Source: Georgenia yuyongxinii
GTDB lineage: Bacteria > Actinomycetota > Actinomycetes > Actinomycetales > Actinomycetaceae
Length of the DNA: 64,000 nucleotides
Direction: 5' to 3'
Assembly (NCBI RefSeq): GCF_006352065.1
Contig: NZ_CP040915.1
Span: 3,410,001 to 3,474,000, forward strand
In this document: piece by piece, positions 20,822 to 30,396 of the stretch
Layout: each line of letters opens with the position of its first letter
Position numbering within the stretch: position 1 is the stretch's first letter
Notes under the pieces: model-generated
What the model saw: only the letters and a program-made list of their open reading frames with translations
What the model was told of the DNA's origin: nothing
Databases searched by the model: none
Made by a program: the position numbers and the translations under genes

Positions 20822-21178
20822 ATGGCTCTGGCCGTCAGCCCCGCACGGGACCCGCAGCTGCTCAAGGGCGTGCTGCCGATGCTCGTGCTCGCGTTGCTGA
20901 AAGACCGCGACTCCTACGGGTACGAGCTGGTCACCCGACTGCAGCATGCCGGCCTGGTCGACATCGCTGCCGGTTCGGTCTACCCCGTCCTGGCCCGCCT
21001 CGAGCGCGACGAGCTGGTGGGCTCCTACCTCGTGCCCTCGTCCGCCGGCCCAGCCCGCAAGTACTACACCCCCGTGCCCGCCGGCCTGAGCCACCTCGCC
21101 ACCCAACGCCGCGCCTGGCGGGCACTGGGCGACGTCGTCGACGCCGTGTTTGCCGCCGCACACCAGGAGGAGCCATGA
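20822..21178 (+). CDS. PadR-family transcriptional regulator
   Basis: 118-residue winged-helix repressor. LLKGVLPMLVLALLKDRDSYGYEL and GSVYPVLARLERDELV are the PadR helix-turn-helix and wing core. The stop overlaps the next gene as ATGA, pairing the regulator with a membrane protein, the classical arrangement for PadR-controlled membrane stress modules. The ligand is unknown. Confidence 0.92.
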   Translation: MALAVSPARDPQLLKGVLPMLVLALLKDRDSYGYELVTRLQHAGLVDIAAGSVYPVLARLERDELVGSYLVPSSAGPARKYYTPVPAGLSHLATQRRAWRALGDVVDAVFAAAHQEEP

Positions 21179-21729
21179 GCACCCCAGCACCGTCCGCGAC
21201 GCCCCGGCACCGCCCGAGCCTGCGCGAGCGATTGCGGCGCGAGGCCTACCTGCTCGACCTCCAAGTCTGGCTGGACACCTACCCCGGGCGGCGGCGCCGG
21301 GCCCTGGTGCGCCAGCTGCGGGCGGACCTCGACGCCGCCGCCGTGGAGTCGTCGATGAGCGAGGCGATCGCCTCGCTGGGTGACGCGCGCTCATTCGCCC
21401 GCGAGTACCTCGATCTGCTCCCGCGCGACAGGCCGCGCTGGCAGGTGGGTGCCGCCTGGGCGCTGGGATGGCTCGCCGCCTGGCTGCTCGTGGTGAGTGT
21501 CTTCGTTGCGGCACTGCTGCAGGTGGCGGCCGGGGCGGGGCCCGACGGCGTGCGCGCTCGCCTGCTCTGGGCGGAGCTCACGGTGCGGAACACCGGGGCG
21601 GGTGTCTCCGTGGAGAGCCTCGCCGGGTTCCCGTGGTCCCTGGTGATCGCGCTGACTCTGTTCCTCTTCGTCGGTCGGGCGTGGCGGGTGGTGCCGGCGC
21701 TCCGACCGGGGCGGCGCGACGGGGCCTAG
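21175..21729 (+). CDS. Membrane protein with HAAS-like N-terminal region, partner of PadR
   Basis: 184 residues. The N-terminal ~75 residues are helical and charged (LRREAYLLDLQVWLDTYPGRRR, then ALVRQLRADLDAA and SLGDARSFAREYLDLL), resembling the HAAS/DUF1700 segments usually paired with PadR. Two hydrophobic helices follow at about 98-118 and 150-170. Co-translated with padR through ATGA. No enzymatic motif is seen; a sensor or accessory role is inferred from context. Confidence 0.78.
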   Translation: MSTPAPSATPRHRPSLRERLRREAYLLDLQVWLDTYPGRRRRALVRQLRADLDAAAVESSMSEAIASLGDARSFAREYLDLLPRDRPRWQVGAAWALGWLAAWLLVVSVFVAALLQVAAGAGPDGVRARLLWAELTVRNTGAGVSVESLAGFPWSLVIALTLFLFVGRAWRVVPALRPGRRDGA

Positions 21730-21763
21730 GGCACGCCGTCGTCCCTTCGACGGCGGAACCGGC

Positions 21764-22807
21764 TCAGACGCGCACCGTCTCCAGCGGCATCCCGGAGTCG
21801 GTGGGCAGATCCAGGGACGACGGCGCCGCCCCCTCCCGCACGAGGGCCGAGCCGAGCGCGGCGATCATCGCCCCGTTGTCGGTGCAGTAACGGATGGGCG
21901 GGATGCGCACCGTGATTCCGTGCTGCTCGGCCCGCTCGGCGGCCAGGGCACGCAGGCGCGAGTTGGCGGAGAACCCGCCGCCGACCACGAGGGTGTCGCA
22001 GCCGTGGGTCTGGCAGGCGGCGAGCGCCTTGGCGGTCAGCACATCGGCGACAGCCTCGGAGAAGCCGGCGGCGACGTCGGCGGCGGGCACCGCCTCGCCC
22101 CGGTCCTCACAGCCCTCCACGTAGCGGGCGACCGCCGTCTTCAGGCCGGAGAAGGAGAAGTCGTACGGGTGACGGACCTTGTCCTTGCCGGTGGACAGCC
22201 CGCGCGGGAAGCGGATGGCCCCGGGGTCCCCGGTCTGGGCCAGCCGGTCGACGTGGGGGCCGCCGGGGTACGGCAGCCCCAGCAGTCGGCCGACCTTGTC
22301 GAAGGCCTCGCCGGCGGCGTCGTCGAGGGTCTGGCCCAGCTGTCGGACCCCGGTGGCAATGTTGTCCACAAGCAGGAGGGAGGTGTGCCCGCCCGAGACG
22401 ACCAGCGCGACGAACCGCTCCGGGAACGCTCCGTGCACGAGCTCGTCGACGGCGGCATGGCCGATGACGTGGTTGACGCCGTAGAGCGGCTTGCCGGTGG
22501 CCAGCGCGAGGGCCTTGGCGCCGGCGACACCGACGGTCAGGGAGCCGACGAGCCCGGGCCCGGCCGTGACGGCGATGGCGTCGACGTCGCCCAGGTCCAC
22601 CCGTGCCGCCTCGAGCGCGGCGTCGACGGTGGGCACGAACGTCTCGAGGTGGGCGCGGGAGGCGACCTCCGGAACGATGCCGCCGTAGCGGGCGTGCTCG
22701 TCCATCGAGGAGGCGGTGACGTCGGCCAGCAGCTCACGGCCACGCACCAGCGCGGCGCCGGTCTCGTCGCAGGAGGTCTCGATGCCCAGGATGAGGGGTT
22801 CGCTCAC
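21764..22807 (-). CDS. tsaD: tRNA threonylcarbamoyladenosine (t6A) synthase subunit TsaD
   Basis: Catalytic subunit transferring the threonylcarbamoyl group to A37 of ANN-decoding tRNAs, working with TsaB and TsaE. 347 residues of the Kae1/Qri7 family: [12 protein letters not shown] at the N-terminus, the metal-binding [29 protein letters not shown], and [15 protein letters not shown] at 22807 (VSEPLILG) fixes the usual start. It is separated by ~5 kb from tsaB and tsaE; sdhBAC and sseA lie between. Confidence 0.96.
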   Translation of the reverse strand: MSEPLILGIETSCDETGAALVRGRELLADVTASSMDEHARYGGIVPEVASRAHLETFVPTVDAALEAARVDLGDVDAIAVTAGPGLVGSLTVGVAGAKALALATGKPLYGVNHVIGHAAVDELVHGAFPERFVALVVSGGHTSLLLVDNIATGVRQLGQTLDDAAGEAFDKVGRLLGLPYPGGPHVDRLAQTGDPGAIRFPRGLSTGKDKVRHPYDFSFSGLKTAVARYVEGCEDRGEAVPAADVAAGFSEAVADVLTAKALAACQTHGCDTLVVGGGFSANSRLRALAAERAEQHGITVRIPPIRYCTDNGAMIAALGSALVREGAAPSSLDLPTDSGMPLETVRV

Positions 22808-22904
22808 CGCACCAGGGTACGCGGGTGCCGCGGGCGCCCCGTCAGCGCAGCGCACGAAGGCGATCAGCGCAGGTGCCTGACGGCGCTCGGCGCCCGCACA
22901 TGGC

Positions 22905-22936
22905 GGTGGGCCCCACCCGACCGGGTGAGGCCCACC
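22905..22936 (-). terminator. Terminator after sdhB
   Basis: GGTGGGCC pairs with GGCCCACC and CACCCG with CGGGTG around a tiny loop with one mismatch. It lies ~50 bp past the sdhB stop, beyond repeat copy C. Confidence 0.65.
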
Positions 22937-22938
22937 GA

Positions 22939-22971
22939 TGACATCTCACGGAGAAGATGACATCTCGCGGG
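22939..22971 (-). repeat. 19-bp-period repeat, copy C (sdhB 3' UTR)
   Basis: On the + strand TGACATCTC occurs at 22939 and 22958, 19 bp apart, with ACGGAGAAGA between. On the sdhB sense strand it reads GAGATGTCATCTTCTCC and so on, starting 15 bp after the stop codon and ending just before the terminator hairpin. Confidence 0.87.
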
Positions 22972-22986
22972 ATGTTGGGGTGCGGG

Positions 22987-23726
22987 TCAGCGGCCGTGCA
23001 CCAGCGCGCGCTGCAGGTCGCCGTTGAGCGTGGAGATGACGTCGAGCGGGATCTCCTTGGGGCACACCGCGGCGCACTCGCCGATGTTGGTGCAGCCTCC
23101 GAAGCCCTCGGCGTCGTGCTGAGCCAGCATGTTCACCACGCGGGCGTCGCGCTCGGGCTGGCCCTGGGGCAGCAGCCCGAGGTGGGTCACCTTGGCGGCG
23201 GTGAAGAGCATCGCGGAGGCGTTCGGGCAGGCCGCCACGCAGGCGCCGCAGCCGATGCAGGCGGCCGCCTCGAAGGCGCGGTCGGCATCGCGCTTGTTCA
23301 CCGGCGCGGCGTGCGCGTCGGGCGCGGCGCCCGTGTTCACCGAGATGTAGCCGCCGGCGTCGATGATGCGGTCGAAGGAGGAGCGGTCCACGACCAGGTC
23401 CTTGATCACCGGGAACGCGGTGGAACGCCACGGCTCGAGGGTGATCTTGTCGCCGTCCTTGAACGAGCGCATGTGCAGCTGGCACGTGGTGGTGCGCTCC
23501 GGGCCGTGCGCGTTGCCGTTGACCATAATGCCGCACATGCCGCAGATACCCTCGCGGCAGTCGGAGTCGAAGGCCACCGGGTCCTCGCCGCGCTCCGTGA
23601 GCTCCTCGTTGAGCACGTCGAGCATCTCCAGGAACGACATCTCCTCGGAGATGCCGACCAGGTCGTAGGCGACCAGGCGGGGCTCGGCGCTCGGGCCGGC
23701 CTGGCGCATGACGTTGAGGGTGATCT

Positions 23727-23730
<4 letters not shown>
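22987..23730 (-). CDS. sdhB: Succinate dehydrogenase/fumarate reductase iron-sulfur subunit
   Basis: Electron-transfer subunit of respiratory complex II, 247 residues. [2Fe-2S] ligands are in [10 protein letters not shown] plus a later Cys; the [4Fe-4S] motif is [12 protein letters not shown]; and [12 protein letters not shown] provides the [3Fe-4S] ligands. The GTG at 23730 overlaps the sdhA stop by 4 bp. The architecture with a single membrane subunit (SdhC) is the non-E. coli type found in actinobacteria and Bacteroidetes. Confidence 0.96.
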
Positions 23731-25712
<1,982 letters not shown>

Positions 25713-25725
25713 GTCTGTTCCGTTC

Positions 25726-26427
25726 TCAGTTCACGAAGCCGAGCAGGATGGCGGTGGGAGGCGCCATGAACCCGACCAGGAGGACCGCGGCGACCGCGTA
25801 GGCAGCGAGGTTGATGGCCCGCTGGCGGCGCCGGTTGGACGCTCCGAGGGTCTGCAGGCCGCTCCACACACCGTGCCGCACGTGCATGGTCAGCGCCAGG
25901 ATCGCGACCAGGTAGGCGAGGTAGACGTACCAGTGCTCGGGCTGGAAGGCCTCGACGAGGCGCTGGTAGGGGCTGTCGAACGTCCCGCCCACGTTGATGG
26001 TCAGCGTCGTGAACTGCAGCAGGTGGAAGATCACGAACGCCAGGATGATGAGGCCGCCCCACCGCATCGTCCGCGAGGCGTAGGTCTGCACCTGCCGCTT
26101 GTGCATGACGTAGCGGGTGTGCCGCGCCCCCCGCGCCCGCCGCCAGAGCGTGGCGGCCGCCGCCACGTGGACCACCAGGGCGATCACGAGGACCGCACGC
26201 TGGATCCACAGGAAGCCCTCGTGGGGGAGGTAGGGGTACAGCAGCGTGCGGAGACCGGCCGCGTAGCCGTCGAAGGCCTCCTGGCCGGAGAACGCCTTGA
26301 GGTTGCCGTACATGTGCAGAAGGACGAAGAGCACGAAGAGCACCCCGGTCACAGCCATCGTCACCTTGAGGGCGACAGTGGTGTTCCGGGCGCGGCGCGG
26401 CCTCGTCGGCGCTGTGGTCGTGACCAT
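25726..26427 (-). CDS. sdhC: Succinate dehydrogenase cytochrome b subunit
   Basis: Single membrane anchor of complex II, 233 residues with five hydrophobic helices (about 20-42, 75-97, 124-148, 166-185, 205-227). His residues in the helices (LLHMYGN, VVHVAAA, FHLLQFT, MHVRHG) are candidate haem ligands of the di-haem type. ATG at 26427 begins after AGGACC. First gene of sdhC-A-B. Confidence 0.92.
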   Translation of the reverse strand: MVTTTAPTRPRRARNTTVALKVTMAVTGVLFVLFVLLHMYGNLKAFSGQEAFDGYAAGLRTLLYPYLPHEGFLWIQRAVLVIALVVHVAAAATLWRRARGARHTRYVMHKRQVQTYASRTMRWGGLIILAFVIFHLLQFTTLTINVGGTFDSPYQRLVEAFQPEHWYVYLAYLVAILALTMHVRHGVWSGLQTLGASNRRRQRAINLAAYAVAAVLLVGFMAPPTAILLGFVN

Positions 26428-26520
26428 GGTCCTGATGGTAGCGAGTTCTAGGTCACAGCAGCGCCACCGTCCGGGCATCTGTCCGGCTTTTCGTTCGCAT
26501 ACCGGCCACCGACGTGTTCA

Positions 26521-26570
26521 GTCTCACACCGAGTTTCGGGACGTCTCAGGCGCGATCGTCCGTCTCAGCG
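26521..26570. repeat. Possible degenerate relatives of the 19-bp-period repeats
   Basis: GTCTCA occurs at 26521, 26543 and 26562; the last two are 19 bp apart, and ACCGAGTTTCGGGAC between the first two resembles the CACCGAGAAGTTGACAC segment of copy D. Similarity is weak. Confidence 0.3.
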
Positions 26571-26574
26571 AACC

Positions 26575-26784
26575 GTGACCCAAAGACCGATGCCCTTCGT
26601 CGCCGCGCGCCTGCTCGACGAAACCGCCCTCGCCGTCCTCTTCGACGGCGCCCGCGCGACCAACACCTTCACCCCGGAGCCGGTGCGCGCGCGTGTCGTC
26701 GCGCGCACCCGACCCGGCGGACCCCGCACGCCCAGCGCCCGCGCGCGTCGACTTCAGTTCGCTCAGGTGACAAACGTTCGCTGA
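26575..26784 (+). pseudogene. Fragment resembling the N-terminus of a nitroreductase-family protein
   Basis: A GTG at 26575 opens a 69-codon frame. Residues ~12-38 (LLDETALAVLFDGARATNTF, then TPEPV) resemble the N-terminus of RutE/malonic-semialdehyde-reductase-like nitroreductases. After about residue 38 the resemblance stops, the sequence becomes Arg/Pro-rich and it runs into direct repeats at 26757. A complete protein of that family is ~200 residues, so this would be a remnant. The homology call is from memory of the family and is tentative. The rest of the sdhC-sseA gap holds only the repeats. Confidence 0.4.
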
Positions 26785-26790
26785 GGTGAC
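26757..26790 (-). repeat. Second 19-bp-period direct repeat (after sseA)
   Basis: On the + strand GTTCGCTCAGGTGAC (26757-26771) and GTTCGCTGAGGTGAC (26776-26790) differ by one base and are spaced 19 bp, the same period as the GAGATGTCA family but with unrelated sequence. On the sseA sense strand it reads GTCACCTCAGCGAAC. A lone TGACATCTC (26802-26810), a half unit of the first family, lies between it and the sseA stop. Confidence 0.7.
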
Positions 26791-26859
26791 GCCTTGGCGC
26801 CTGACATCTCCCCGATGACGGGCCCGCTCAACGGCACGGCTAGCGTTCGTCGACCGCCG

Positions 26860-27714
26860 TCAGTCCGAGCCCGTCGCTGCCGGCCGGGCCGGGTCGCCGC
26901 ACCACTGCGACCACGAGCCCGCGTAGAGGGTGGCCGTGACGCCCACGCTGGCCAGCGCGGCCACCTCGTGCGCGGCGGTGACTCCCGAGCCGCAGTAGAC
27001 GGCAACCGGGCTGGTCCCGTCCGCACCGAGTGAGGCGAACCGCTCCCGCAGCTCGGCCGCCGGGCGGAACGTGACGTCGGGTCCGAGGTTGTCGGTGGTC
27101 GGCGCGCTCCGGGCCCCGGGGATGTGCCCGGCGCGGGGGTCCACCGGTTCCACCTCGCCGCGGTAGCGCTCTGCTGCGCGGGCGTCGAGCAGCACCCCGG
27201 TGGCGGGCCAGGCCGCCGCGTCGCGGGCCGCTGCCGTCGGCATCCCGGCCCGGCCGGTCGCGACGATCGGCAGGACGACGTCGCCCGGTTCCGGTGCCGC
27301 CTCCCCCTCCTCCAGCGGCAGCCCGGCGCGGCGCCAGGCGGCCAGGCCGCCGTCGAGCAGGCGCACCTGCAGGCCCGCCCAGCGCAGCAGCCACCAGGCG
27401 CGCGCCGCGGAGGTGCCGCCGACGTCGTCGTAGGCCACCACCTGGTCCCCCGCATGCAGCCCCCAGCGGCGGGCGGCGGCCTGCAGGTCGACAGGGTCAG
27501 GCAGCGGGTGCCGGCCGGCGGCGGCGGACGGCGGCGCCGCCAGCTCGGACTCCAGGTCCACGTACACCGCACGGGGCAGGTGTCCGGCCCGGTACGCCGC
27601 GCGCCCGTCCGGCGCGCCCAGCGCCCAGCGCACGTCCAGCAGCGCGGGCGCCCGGGGGCCGTCGACCTCGGCGGCAAGCGCCCGCGCGGTCACGAGCACG
27701 TCGCTGCGCTCCAT
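26860..27714 (-). CDS. sseA: Sulfurtransferase (3-mercaptopyruvate type, tandem rhodanese)
   Basis: 284 residues with two rhodanese domains, the second catalytic. The active loop CGSGVTA is the CG[ST]GVT form of mercaptopyruvate sulfurtransferases rather than the CRKGVT of thiosulfate:cyanide enzymes. DARAAERYRGEVEPVDPRAGHIPGA is the typical catalytic-domain start. ATG at 27714 shares its first base with the rimI stop (TGATG). Last gene of the alr-tsaE-tsaB-rimI run; its sulfur role is unrelated to t6A and probably reflects co-transcription. Confidence 0.9.
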   Translation of the reverse strand: MERSDVLVTARALAAEVDGPRAPALLDVRWALGAPDGRAAYRAGHLPRAVYVDLESELAAPPSAAAGRHPLPDPVDLQAAARRWGLHAGDQVVAYDDVGGTSAARAWWLLRWAGLQVRLLDGGLAAWRRAGLPLEEGEAAPEPGDVVLPIVATGRAGMPTAAARDAAAWPATGVLLDARAAERYRGEVEPVDPRAGHIPGARSAPTTDNLGPDVTFRPAAELRERFASLGADGTSPVAVYCGSGVTAAHEVAALASVGVTATLYAGSWSQWCGDPARPAATGSD

Positions 27715-28232
27715 CAGTCCTCCCCGAGCTCGTTGCCGACCGGCCCCGGGCCGCGGCGCAGCACCTTGCGCATGACCACCGCGTCCTCCCGCTCGGCGAG
27801 GTAGTAGTTCCGGCGCCGGCCGATCGGTACGAAACCGGCTCGGGCGTACAGCGCCTGCGCACCCTCGTCGGAGGCGCGCACCTCGAGGAGCATCGAGCGC
27901 GCCCCCTCCTCGGCGGCGGTGCGCACGAGCGCGTCGAGCAGTCGCGTGCCGATGCCGCGCCGCCGGTACCCGGCCGCGACGCCCACGGTCATCACCTGCG
28001 CCTCCTCGCCCGCCGCCACGCCGGCGTAGCCCACGAGCCGCTCGGCGCCGTCGGCCTCGATCACCGCGGCCACGTAGGTGCGTCCGGCGGCGGCGAGCTC
28101 CTCGATGTAGGTGCCGCGGCTCCAGGCGCCGGCGCCGAAGAGCTGGGGCTCGAGCTCGAGTACCCGGCCCAGGTCGGCCGTCGTCAACGGGCGCAACCGG
28201 ACCGCGTCGGGCTCCGGCGTCGGGGCCGTCAT
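27714..28232 (-). CDS. rimI: Ribosomal-protein-alanine N-acetyltransferase RimI-like
   Basis: 172-residue GNAT acetyltransferase. The acetyl-CoA loop VAAGYRRRGIGTRLLDAL, the EVRASDEGAQALYARAGF motif and the YY near the C-terminus are those of RimI, which acetylates the N-terminal Ala of ribosomal protein S18. Located between tsaB and sseA, coupled by TGATG at both ends; rimI is a usual neighbour of the t6A genes. Confidence 0.9.
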   Translation of the reverse strand: MTAPTPEPDAVRLRPLTTADLGRVLELEPQLFGAGAWSRGTYIEELAAAGRTYVAAVIEADGAERLVGYAGVAAGEEAQVMTVGVAAGYRRRGIGTRLLDALVRTAAEEGARSMLLEVRASDEGAQALYARAGFVPIGRRRNYYLAEREDAVVMRKVLRRGPGPVGNELGED

Positions 28233-28915
28233 CAGGTGGCGCGCTTGGGCGCGGCCGCGACGTGGACGTCGGGGCGGCGCAGGTAGCGCGGCTCGGTGCC
28301 CAGCTCGACCCGCTCCCCCGCCACGCGCCCGGCGAGCCGGGCGCGTACGAGTCGGGCCAGGACGGCCGGGTCGAGGCGGGTGGGCAGCCCGGGGGTGGGC
28401 GGGAGCTGTTCGGAGTACAGCTCGGCTCCCGCACCGACGACCAGCGCCCCGCTCGCGTCCTCGGCGGCACGGGCGGCGGGTCCGACCTCGGGGCCCGTGA
28501 GCCGCTCGACGTCGTCGGCGCCGCGGGCGCGGTAGCGGGCCCAGTAGACCTCCTTGCGCCGGGCATCGGTGGCGACCAGCACCTCGGCGTCGGGGCGCAG
28601 GTCGAGGGCCTGGCGGGCGAGGACGTCGAGCGAGCAGACCCCGTGGACCTCGACGCCGCGGGCCCGCCCGAGCGCCGCGGCCGTGATCAGGCCCACCCGC
28701 AGGCCGGTGAACGGTGCGGGGCCGGTGCCGACGGCGACGGCGTCGAGCTCGCTTCCCGCAGGCAGGAGCTCCGCGGTCATGGGCGCGAGGGACTCCGCGT
28801 GCCGCCGCGGGTCGGGGCTGTGCGCGGCGCCCAGGACGGTGACCGGCCCCTCGGCCGGGGCGTCCGTGAGCGCGACGGCGCTGCCGCTGGAGGTGTCGAG
28901 GCACAGGATCCGCAC
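28232..28915 (-). CDS. tsaB: tRNA t6A biosynthesis protein TsaB
   Basis: 227-residue ASKHA-fold scaffold that dimerises with TsaD. MRILCLDTSSGSAVALTD, GTGPAPFTGLRVGLITA and the conserved GVEVHGVCSLDVLA are diagnostic. GTG at 28915. Its stop overlaps the rimI start (TGATG). Confidence 0.93.
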   Translation of the reverse strand: MRILCLDTSSGSAVALTDAPAEGPVTVLGAAHSPDPRRHAESLAPMTAELLPAGSELDAVAVGTGPAPFTGLRVGLITAAALGRARGVEVHGVCSLDVLARQALDLRPDAEVLVATDARRKEVYWARYRARGADDVERLTGPEVGPAARAAEDASGALVVGAGAELYSEQLPPTPGLPTRLDPAVLARLVRARLAGRVAGERVELGTEPRYLRRPDVHVAAAPKRAT

Positions 28916-28970
28916 CTGGCCAGGGTAGTGCGCGCGGCCGGGACGGTAGCGCGGGGCCCCGGCCCGTGCG

Positions 28971-29876
28971 TCAGCGCCGGGCGCCGCGCCCGGGCCGGTG
29001 GCGGGCGCTTCGGCCCGGCGGCTGCTCGGCGCGGCTGCCTTCCTCGGGGCGGCGCAGCCACACGACGATCCCGACCCAGACCAGCACCACGGCCACCGCC
29101 ACGGCCACCCAGACGAACGGCTCGGGGCCGCCCTGCGGTGCCGGTTCCGGGGCGCCGGAGCCCGGCTCGGCCGAGCCGGGGGTCTGGTCCGCGCGCTGTT
29201 TGATGAACTGCTGGTAGACCTCGAGCGGTGCGGCGCCGGCGAGGTTCTCGCGGGCGACGGGGTCGAGGGGGCGCACCTCGCCGTCGGTCACCGTGAACCA
29301 GCCGTCGAGCGGCACGTCGTGGATCAGCGGGTCGGCGAGGTCCAGTCCACGCATCGCCTCCGCCAGCTCGGCCGCGCCGGTGATCTGTGCGGTCGGGTCG
29401 GCGCCGTCGTCGGGCTCGTCGGCGAAGAGGACGCCGACGGCGGTGTCGTCGAGCACGAGGGGGGCCGCCCACTCGGCGGGGTTCGTCTTGGGCTCTGCCG
29501 CGGGGGTGAGGTCGGCGCGCTCGATCAGGCCCGGTGTCCAGACCATGACCGTGCGCACGGCGCCGATCTCGACGTCGGCACGCTGCTGCACGGTGAGCCC
29601 GGCCAGCTGACCGGCGCCCTGGGTGACGACGGCGTCGGGTCCCTCGAGCGCGAACCAGTCTGCGACGGCGGGCGGCACTCCCGGCCCGATGGGCAGCGGC
29701 TGGGGCGTGGGCCCAGGTTCGCTGACGGGGTGGGCGGGCGTCGGCCCTAGGAGCAGGATCACGAGCGCGCCGAGCAGCGCCAGCACGACGGTCAGTGCGG
29801 GAGCGGCCGGGCCGGCGGGAGTGGGAACAAGCCGCCCCGCAGCCGCAAGCCGCCCTGCAGTGGCTCGTCCGCTCAC
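28971..29876 (-). CDS. Membrane-anchored protein of unknown function between tsaE and tsaB
   Basis: 301 residues by the GTG at 29876, which overlaps the tsaE stop by 4 bp; an ATG at 29885 is the alternative. One TM near the N-terminus (LTVVLALLGALVILLL, about 30-46) and one near the C-terminus (FVWVAVAVAVVLVWVGIVVW) bracket a ~210-residue Pro/Asp-rich soluble region, probably extracytoplasmic, and an Arg-rich tail follows. I recognise no domain. It separates two genes of the t6A pathway that are usually adjacent. Confidence 0.7.
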   Translation of the reverse strand: MSGRATAGRLAAAGRLVPTPAGPAAPALTVVLALLGALVILLLGPTPAHPVSEPGPTPQPLPIGPGVPPAVADWFALEGPDAVVTQGAGQLAGLTVQQRADVEIGAVRTVMVWTPGLIERADLTPAAEPKTNPAEWAAPLVLDDTAVGVLFADEPDDGADPTAQITGAAELAEAMRGLDLADPLIHDVPLDGWFTVTDGEVRPLDPVARENLAGAAPLEVYQQFIKQRADQTPGSAEPGSGAPEPAPQGGPEPFVWVAVAVAVVLVWVGIVVWLRRPEEGSRAEQPPGRSARHRPGRGARR

Positions 29877-30396
29877 AGGTGCCATGGCGCCAGCACGCCG
29901 GCGAGGTCTGCCTCGGCCCACCGGGCGCCGACGGCGGTGACGCGCACCTCGCGCGGGCTCGCCCCGGCCAGGTCCTCCGGTCCCGCCGCGCCGTTCCCGC
30001 CGCCGCGCGGGCGGCGCACCTCCACCTCGAGGCGGTCCTCCGCGAGCGCCTCCACCTTGCCCTCGCCCCACTCGACCACCGTGACGGAGTCCTCCAGCGA
30101 GGTGTCCAGGTCGAGGGCGTCCACCTCCTCGAACGACCCCAGCCGGTAGGCGTCGACGTGCACCAGGTCCGGCCCCCGCCCAGGGCGGAATGCACCCGGG
30201 CGATGATGAAGGTCGGCGACGCCACCTGGCCGCGCACGCCCAGCCCGGCGCCGATGCCCTGGGTCAGCGTGGTCTTGCCCGCCCCGAGCGAACCGCTCAG
30301 CAGCACCAGGTCCCCGGCGCGCAGCACGCCGGCCAGGGCCTCCCCGAGCGCCCGGGTGGCGGCGGCGTCCGGGACGGTGACGGTCACGTCGGTCAT
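29873..30396 (-). pseudogene. tsaE: tRNA t6A ATPase TsaE, interrupted by a -1 frameshift
   Basis: ATPase of the t6A complex. From ATG 30396 (ATGA overlap with alr) the protein reads normally through the Walker A GSLGAGKTT and ASPTFIIARVH. At the G-run at 30173-30177 (C-run on the + strand) the frame is lost; the -1 neighbour frame continues the family exactly (DLVHVDAYRLG, then SVTVVEWGEGK). Restoring one G gives 174 codons and LGGGPDLVHVDAY. The gene is normally essential, so a homopolymer sequencing error is the likeliest cause; a real mutation or programmed slip is possible. Confidence 0.85.
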
